Origin: JAJKIP01 sp040509055
Lineage (GTDB): Bacteria > Bacteroidota > Bacteroidia > Chitinophagales > Chitinophagaceae
Length of the DNA stretch: 7,005 nucleotides
Assembly (NCBI GenBank): GCA_040509055.1
Contig: JBEVLT010000070.1
Coordinates: 1 to 7,005, forward strand
Reading direction: 5' to 3'
Both the position numbers and the translations under genes were made by a program. This document shows, in pieces, positions 1 to 3,971 of this stretch. The notes beneath the pieces are model-generated. The model worked only from the letters and a program-made list of their open reading frames with translations. It ran no database searches and was not told the DNA's origin. The first letter of the stretch is position 1. Each line of letters starts with the position of its first letter.

Positions 1-29
1 AACCCGGTAGGAAAAAAGGAGGTCCGTTG

Positions 30-695
30 TTATGCTTTGTCAAAGCTTACGCATTCCTTAAGCTCTTTGTCGGTATACGCCAGCTGGTACTGCTTCAATA
101 CTTCCGGCGGCACGCCGTTCCACTGGTTGGGCCGGTTGCCCTCAAAGCCGATATCTTTTACGCCGATCTCCGAGGTATAGAAACCGGTAGCCGTAAGGTC
201 GCGCAGCAGGGTGAAGAAGGTTACCCCGGGCTTCATATCCGGTTTAGCTTTGGCGGGGTAGGCGATGGCGTCTACCATGGCCAGCTGTTGCTGCTCCGTG
301 CACGCGGTAAACGATTTTTCGTGCCGCTTCAGGCATTGCATATCCAGCCAGCGCAGCCCGCCGCGCAGGGGCGTCTGGTGCTGTGGCATGTCTTTCACGA
401 TGAATTCGATAAAGTCGGGCACTTTGGCATCCGAAGCGCTGCCGCTCACTTCATCGCTGGGAATGATGATGTCTGCCAGCACGGTGATGGTAGCCATCTC
501 GTGGGCGGTAAAGAATTTTTCTTTGGCCAGCAGCTCTTTCTCATGCTTCAGCTCGTGGGCATTGCGGTCCAGGTTGAACACCGGCTCTGCCGGGGCGGTT
601 TGCTTTTTCGTATCAGCCGTGTTGCAGCCCGCTACAGCAGCGCCGCCGGCAAGCGCCGTACCGGCCAGCAGCTTCAATGATTTTCTTCTGTCCAT
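30..695 (-). CDS. Gluconate 2-dehydrogenase subunit 3 family protein, Tat-exported, probable lipoprotein
   Basis: This 221-residue protein is the probable small subunit of a membrane-associated sugar or glycoside dehydrogenase. The N-terminus shows a twin-arginine signal (MDRRKSLKLL, then an Ala/Gly-rich hydrophobic stretch) ending in VAGC, so Cys24 could be lipidated after Tat export. Residues about 60-215 resemble the gluconate_2-dh3 family: an FFTAHEMATITVLADIIIPS segment (61-80) and a C-terminal part with GFYTSEIG (171-178) and NRPNQWNGVPPE (187-198). The start lies 2 bases after the stop of the upstream flavoprotein gene (TAA-TC-ATG), so the two are almost certainly one operon with coupled translation. 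In known gluconate, fructose and glucose dehydrogenase complexes the Tat-bearing small subunit escorts a signal-less flavoprotein across the membrane; I infer the same role here. A cytochrome c subunit, usual in proteobacterial complexes, is not in the window; the 29 bases beyond the stop show no clear terminator, so the operon may continue. Confidence 0.9.
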   Translation of the reverse strand: MDRRKSLKLLAGTALAGGAAVAGCNTADTKKQTAPAEPVFNLDRNAHELKHEKELLAKEKFFTAHEMATITVLADIIIPSDEVSGSASDAKVPDFIEFIVKDMPQHQTPLRGGLRWLDMQCLKRHEKSFTACTEQQQLAMVDAIAYPAKAKPDMKPGVTFFTLLRDLTATGFYTSEIGVKDIGFEGNRPNQWNGVPPEVLKQYQLAYTDKELKECVSFDKA

Positions 696-697
696 GA

Positions 698-2440
698 TTA
701 CAGGTTCTGTTTTTTCATTTCATCGATGATGTATTCGCTGGCCCGCATGGAGAGGGCCAGGATGGTCCAGGTGATGTTCTTATCCGCCTGCGATACGAAT
801 GAGCTGCCGTCCACGCAAAACAGGTTTTTGCAGTCGTGCGCCTGGTTCCATTTATTCAGCGCCGATCGTTTGGGATCGTTGCCCATGCGCACCGTGCCGG
901 CTTCATGGATGATCTCGCCGGGTTTGGACAGGCCATAGTTGTTTTCCGGTCCGTCGTCGGCGCCCCAGGTCACTACCGCTCCCATATTGTGCATGATCTC
1001 TTTGAAGGTCTCCTTCATGTGCTTTGCCTGCAGTATCTCGTGCTCGCTCCATTTCACATTGAAGCGCAACACCGGAATGCCGTAGTCGTCCACCATATCC
1101 GGGTCGATCTCGCAATAATTCGATTCCAGCGGGATGGCCTCGCCGCGGCCGGCCATACCTACGCCGGCGCCATAGAAGAAGCGGTAATCCTCCTTCAGCG
1201 ATTTGCCGTAGCCGCCGGCCTCCTTTTGCTTTCCTTTTACCAGGTATTTGCCGTTCAGCCCTTCGATGCCCCAGCTGAAGCCGTAGGAGGGTTGGTCCAT
1301 GCCGCCCCAGTACTCGATGTGGTAGCCGCGGGGAAAGTCGAGCTTTTTATTGTCCAGCCACCAGGGCGAATAGATATGGGCGCCGCCCACACCGGTTTCA
1401 TTGTACCGCTTGCGGTCAAACAGGTCGGGCAACACGCCGCCCAGGGCAGCGCCGGTGGAGTCGTGCAGGTATTTGCCCACCACGTTGCTGGCATTGGCCA
1501 GCCCGTTGGGATGCCGGGAAGATTTGGAATTGAGCAGCAGCCTCGCCGTTTCGCAGGTGCTGGCCGCCAGGATCACGGTGCGGCCGCTGACCTGGTACTC
1601 CATATTGTCGCCTTTGTTGATATACGATACGCCGGTGGCCAATCCATCGGCATTGGTAAGCACTTCCCGTACCATGGCATCCGGTATCACTTCCAGGTTG
1701 CCGGTTTTCAGGGCAGGATAAATAAAAACGTTGGGAGAGGAGAAATCGGCTTTGGCCATGCTGCAGTTACGCCCGCACTGCCCGCAAAAAAAACATACGC
1801 CGCGGTCATCGTTCAGCTTTTGCGTAAGGATGGACATACGGGAGGGGATCACTTTCACACCCGCAGTTGCAGCGGCATTCCTGAGCATCAGCTCGTGCAG
1901 CCGCGGTTTGGGTGGCGGCAGGAAAAAGCCGTCAGGATCGTTTTCCAGTCCCTCGTTGGTGCCGAATACGCCCACCAGTTTATCCACCCGGTCGTAATAG
2001 GGTTTTACGTCTTCGTACCCGATCGGCCAGTCGTCGCCCAGCCCGTCGATGCTGCGGCGTTTGAAATCTTTGGGGCCAAAGCGCAGCGAGATGCGGCCCC
2101 AGTGATTGGTGCGGCCTCCCAGCATACGGGCACGCCACCATAACCAGTCGGTGCCCGACGCCCTGGTATAGGGTTCACCATCTACCGACCAGCCCCAGTA
2201 GCAGGCATCGAAATCGCCAAAGGGGCGGTAGCGGGTGGAGGCACCGCGGCGCGGCGAGTCCCAGGGATTTTTCAGCTGCGTGATGTTTTTCTGTGGATCG
2301 TACATCGGCCCGGCTTCGAGCAGGCAAACTTTCAGCCCGGCATTGGCCAGGATGTAAGCCGCCATGCCGCCACCGGCGCCGGAACCCACGATCACCGCAT
2401 CATATTTCTTCGGTTGCTTTTTTACCTGCAGATCACCCAT
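698..2440 (-). CDS. GMC-family FAD-dependent oxidoreductase (sugar/glycoside dehydrogenase large subunit)
   Basis: A 580-residue flavoprotein of the glucose-methanol-choline family, closest in style to gluconate 2-dehydrogenase and FAD-glucose or glucoside-3-dehydrogenase large subunits. Numbering from the chosen start: the Rossmann FAD motif is VGSGAGGG (18-25) with LEAG (41-44); a second FAD contact is GGRTNHWG (108-115); the C-terminal domain has HEAGTVRMG (His512) and VDGSSF...ADKN (Asn555), matching the His/Asn catalytic pair of GMC enzymes. A cluster C216-x2-C219-x2-C222-x3-C226 sits mid-protein and may bind an iron-sulfur cluster. There is no export signal, so export would depend on the Tat-signal partner encoded 2 bases downstream. 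The frame stays open to an ATG at 2527, which would add 29 residues. I chose 2440 because the protein then begins 15 residues before the FAD motif, as in relatives, and because the upstream extension runs into an inverted repeat. Likely role: oxidation of a sugar or glycoside in the periplasm, passing electrons to the respiratory chain. The substrate cannot be read from sequence. Confidence 0.92.
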   Translation of the reverse strand: MGDLQVKKQPKKYDAVIVGSGAGGGMAAYILANAGLKVCLLEAGPMYDPQKNITQLKNPWDSPRRGASTRYRPFGDFDACYWGWSVDGEPYTRASGTDWLWWRARMLGGRTNHWGRISLRFGPKDFKRRSIDGLGDDWPIGYEDVKPYYDRVDKLVGVFGTNEGLENDPDGFFLPPPKPRLHELMLRNAAATAGVKVIPSRMSILTQKLNDDRGVCFFCGQCGRNCSMAKADFSSPNVFIYPALKTGNLEVIPDAMVREVLTNADGLATGVSYINKGDNMEYQVSGRTVILAASTCETARLLLNSKSSRHPNGLANASNVVGKYLHDSTGAALGGVLPDLFDRKRYNETGVGGAHIYSPWWLDNKKLDFPRGYHIEYWGGMDQPSYGFSWGIEGLNGKYLVKGKQKEAGGYGKSLKEDYRFFYGAGVGMAGRGEAIPLESNYCEIDPDMVDDYGIPVLRFNVKWSEHEILQAKHMKETFKEIMHNMGAVVTWGADDGPENNYGLSKPGEIIHEAGTVRMGNDPKRSALNKWNQAHDCKNLFCVDGSSFVSQADKNITWTILALSMRASEYIIDEMKKQNL

Positions 2441-2519
2441 ATAGCCAGAACGTTTTGGTACAGGGCAACAATTTACAGGAATTTTGGGTCCCGCGCAGAA
2501 GCATATGATTTTTATGCCC

Positions 2520-2578
2520 AAACCCATAAGGTTACCCTGCAGGCCGTTCGCTCGCTATAGCAGTAACCTTATAGGTTT
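2520..2578. repeat. Long intergenic inverted repeat (15-base arms)
   Basis: Arms at 2520-2534 (AAACCCATAAGGTTA) and 2564-2578 (TAACCTTATAGGTTT) are inverted copies with one mismatch. That mismatch becomes a G-U pair only in minus-strand RNA, the sense in which both flanking genes are transcribed. An inner CTGC (2537-2540) pairs with GCAG (2560-2563) after a 2-base bulge, leaving a 19-base loop. Each arm is itself a short imperfect palindrome of the form AACCT-ATA-AGGTT, and the region between the arms holds palindromes CCTGCAGG and GCTATAGC. It lies 20 bases past the stop of the small lipoprotein gene and 79 bases before the oxidoreductase start. No T-tract follows, so it is not a standard intrinsic terminator; an mRNA stabiliser, a processing site, paired operator sites or a dispersed palindromic repeat are all possible. 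Confidence 0.7.
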
Positions 2579-2596
2579 GTGGTTCGGCTTCTTTGT

Positions 2597-3070
2597 TTAC
2601 GGGCAATCCGTCGGCTGCAGCACAAAGCCCTGTCCGTAGTGCAGCGCAGCGGGATTGTGGAAAGCCGTTTTGCTGCCGCGTTTTTCCGTAGGGCCGTATC
2701 CTTCGCTCAGGGTGTTGCCCTGTTTCAGAAAAGCTACTTCACGAACGGAGGACATACCTTCCGAGGTATAGATATAATCGGCGATCAGGGTATCGCCATG
2801 CAGGTGGCCGCTGATGGAACCATGGTTCCTGTCTTTTTCAAAAAAATCGTAATGCAGGGTGCCGGTCACCTGGTCCCCGTTCATGCTGAGGGTCAGCCTG
2901 ACTGTATCGCGGCCGGAATAGCCAACATAGCAGGGACTGATTGTCGCCGCAGGTTCAGGTTGCAGCGCTGTACCAGGCGCCGGGGTATCCGGCGGGGCTG
3001 TTTGCTGCGGTGCGGGTTGGTTGTTGCAGGCCAGGGCAAAAAGCGTGATCGTTAGTAAAAAGTATTTCAT
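2597..3070 (-). CDS. Small Pro-rich-linker lipoprotein of unknown function
   Basis: A 157-residue protein that I cannot name, of a type often seen as 'hypothetical lipoprotein' in Bacteroidota. Residues 1-14 form a short hydrophobic signal (MKYFLLTITLFALA) followed by Cys15, a relaxed lipobox. Residues 16-44 are a Pro/Ala/Thr-rich linker, which suggests a surface or periplasmic tether. Residues 45-157 form a compact, probably beta-rich domain with alternating strand-like segments (DTVRLTLSMNGDQVTGTLHYDF, split here as DTVRLTLSM and QVTGTLHYDF; then SISGHLHGDTLIADYIY and SVREVAFLKQGNTLSEGYG). The domain carries Cys47 near its start and Cys156 next to its end, a plausible disulfide closing the fold in the periplasm. 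The start ATG has no strong ribosome binding site, as is usual in this phylum. It is the same strand as the oxidoreductase but is separated from it by the inverted repeat, so shared transcription is possible but unproven. Confidence 0.78.
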   Translation of the reverse strand: MKYFLLTITLFALACNNQPAPQQTAPPDTPAPGTALQPEPAATISPCYVGYSGRDTVRLTLSMNGDQVTGTLHYDFFEKDRNHGSISGHLHGDTLIADYIYTSEGMSSVREVAFLKQGNTLSEGYGPTEKRGSKTAFHNPAALHYGQGFVLQPTDCP

Positions 3071-3128
3071 AAATAAAATGGTTTGTTTGAATAAAAATTA
3101 CCGGTTAAGGGGTAGGGATGACCTTACG

Positions 3129-3146
3129 GGTCAAATTTCATACCGG
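3129..3146 (-). promoter_or_regulatory. Upstream box shared with the GH3 gene
   Basis: Read on the minus strand this is CCGGTATGAAATTTGACC, 58 bases before the start of the small lipoprotein gene. The same 12 bases CCGGTATGAAAT followed, after four extra bases, by TTGACC occur on the plus strand 23 bases before the GH3 start. It contains GAAATTTG, one mismatch from the Bacteroidota -7 element TAnnTTTG, but I see no well-spaced -33 TTG here. It could be a promoter or a regulator site. Confidence 0.35.
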
Positions 3147-3151
3147 GCGGC

Positions 3152-3183
3152 ACAAAAAAGCAGGGACCGCTCTGTCCCTGCTT
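3152..3183 (-). terminator. Intrinsic terminator of the glycine-zipper lipoprotein gene
   Basis: On the minus strand AAGCAGGGAC and GTCCCTGCTT form a perfect 10-base-pair stem around a 6-base loop (3168-3173), followed by six T residues (complement of 3154-3159). It begins 22 bases after the TAA stop at 3206-3208. On the plus strand no T-tract follows the hairpin, so it should act only leftward. It separates this gene from the small lipoprotein gene downstream. Confidence 0.9.
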
Positions 3184-3205
3184 CTCTTCGTTATGGAATG
3201 ATGGG

Positions 3206-3658
3206 TTAGTAACGACCATCTTTTTTATCTTTCGACCGGCCGATCAGGTAACCGACACCGGCACCGACCACGCCGCCGATCACACCACCGGCTACCCGGT
3301 TCTTCTTATTGATCACCGCACCCAGTACGGCACCGCCGCCGCCACCGATCGCAGCGCCCTTGGCACCCTTGCTCCAGCCTTTCTTTTCGGCGGTCTTCGC
3401 ATTGTTCTGCGATGCAGTATTCATCGAACCGCTGCCGTAATCTGAACTGTTATTGGTGCTGCGGGGGGTGGTTGTCCGCTTCACCGGTACATAAACAACC
3501 TGCTGTGCCTGTTCCTTTATTTTCGCCTCGCGGAACTGTGCCAGGCCCACGGTATCGGCATAGGTCACTTTCGTATCCGCACCGGCATTGCGGCTGCAGG
3601 CTGATAAAAGAATCATCGTGACGGTGGCGATAGCGAGGATAGGTAAAATACGTTTCAT
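3206..3658 (-). CDS. Glycine-zipper (YMGG-like) lipoprotein
   Basis: A 150-residue probable outer-membrane lipoprotein. The N-terminus MKRILPILAIATVTMILLSAC is a type II signal with lipobox LSAC and Cys21. A polar stretch follows (about 22-95, rich in Thr, Ser, Asn and Gln). Residues about 96-140 contain two Gly/Ala-rich helical segments split by a basic turn: GAKGAAIGGGGGAVLGAVI, then NKKNRVAGG, then GVIGGVVGAGVGYLIG. The repeated GxxxG spacing is the glycine-zipper pattern of the YMGG-like family, which inserts into or oligomerises in membranes. The C-terminus is charged (RSKDKKDGRY). The exact cellular role of these proteins is poorly known; envelope integrity or stress functions have been suggested for relatives. 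It appears monocistronic, with its own terminator just past the stop, and is divergent from the GH3 gene. A weak -7-like TTGATTTG (minus strand of 3681-3688) lies about 22 bases before the start. Confidence 0.87.
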   Translation of the reverse strand: MKRILPILAIATVTMILLSACSRNAGADTKVTYADTVGLAQFREAKIKEQAQQVVYVPVKRTTTPRSTNNSSDYGSGSMNTASQNNAKTAEKKGWSKGAKGAAIGGGGGAVLGAVINKKNRVAGGVIGGVVGAGVGYLIGRSKDKKDGRY

Positions 3659-3899
3659 AATTGTAGTTTTAATAGGTTATCAAATCAAAGACACCACCCA
3701 TAAAACAGAAACGGTGCCATCAAAAATTCATTTGTTAACGAATAAAAGCAGGAGGCTCCAAGCCATTCGGGGTAAGTGATTTAAGACCACGATCTTTTAA
3801 CAAACGTCGCGGTAAGATGGATGCCATCGTATATGTCTCACTGGCTGCAACCGTGTAATAAAAGTTAAATTGCGCTATTGCTTAAACTTGCGATACGGC

Positions 3900-3910
3900 G
3901 AAATTTGTCC
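3900..3910 (+). promoter_or_regulatory. Second GAAATTTG-type box upstream of the GH3 gene
   Basis: GAAATTTGTCC here matches GAAATTTGACC in the box before the small lipoprotein gene at 10 of 11 positions. It lies 16 bases upstream of the shared box at 3927-3948. It may be one half of a repeated operator or an alternative -7 element; it is short, so chance is not excluded. Confidence 0.22.
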
Positions 3911-3914
3911 GGTG

Positions 3915-3945
3915 TTGGGGCGCTCGCCGGTATGAAATAGTTTTG
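3915..3945 (+). promoter_or_regulatory. Candidate Bacteroidota-type promoter of the GH3 gene
   Basis: TAGTTTTG at 3938-3945 fits the Bacteroidota -7 consensus TAnnTTTG exactly, and TTG at 3915-3917 lies 20 bases upstream where the -33 element is expected. Transcription would start near 3952, giving a leader of about 20 bases before the ATG at 3972. The -7 element is embedded in the box shared with the small lipoprotein gene. Confidence 0.5.
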
Positions 3946-3948
3946 ACC
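3927..3948 (+). promoter_or_regulatory. Upstream box shared with the small lipoprotein gene
   Basis: CCGGTATGAAAT, then AGTT, then TTGACC, ending 23 bases before the GH3 start. It equals the 18-base box at 3129-3146 (minus strand) apart from the four inserted bases. Here the insertion creates a full TAnnTTTG match. Both copies face the gene they precede. Confidence 0.35.
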
Positions 3949-3971
3949 GAACAACCCGTTAACCGATCGTT

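Larger units (their letters stand above)
3659..3971. other. Divergent intergenic region (313 bases)
   Basis: This AT-richer stretch between the divergent lipoprotein and GH3 genes holds no convincing gene; the short frame at 3588-3779 crosses into the lipoprotein gene antisense and looks random. It contains the candidate GH3 promoter (3915-3945), the shared box (3927-3948), a related GAAATTTGTCC at 3900-3910, and a weak leftward -7-like site at 3681-3688. An 8-base inverted pair, TTTGTTAA near 3731 and TTAACAAA near 3798, is visible but short enough to be chance. I see no riboswitch or RNA gene. Confidence 0.6.

Noticed and set aside
1..29. Possible terminator after the subunit 3 gene (T-run on the minus strand at 11-16)
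   Set aside because: Six T residues are present (TCCTTTTTTCC on the minus strand) but no stable stem precedes them within the window.
16..680. Rightward frame with TTG start at 27 preceded by a perfect AAGGAGGT
   Set aside because: It lies antisense to almost the whole subunit 3 gene, whose protein has clear family motifs and a Tat signal. The AAGGAGGT is a chance purine run beyond that gene's stop; the translated frame has no recognisable features.
836..2143. 435-codon plus-strand open frame
   Set aside because: Shadow of the GMC oxidoreductase gene on the other strand; its long openness follows from GC-rich third positions, and the product shows no domain.
3235..3370. Repetitive GC-rich stretch that might be a DNA repeat array
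   Set aside because: It encodes the Gly/Ala-rich zipper of the lipoprotein; the repetition is codon usage for glycine and alanine, not a regular array.
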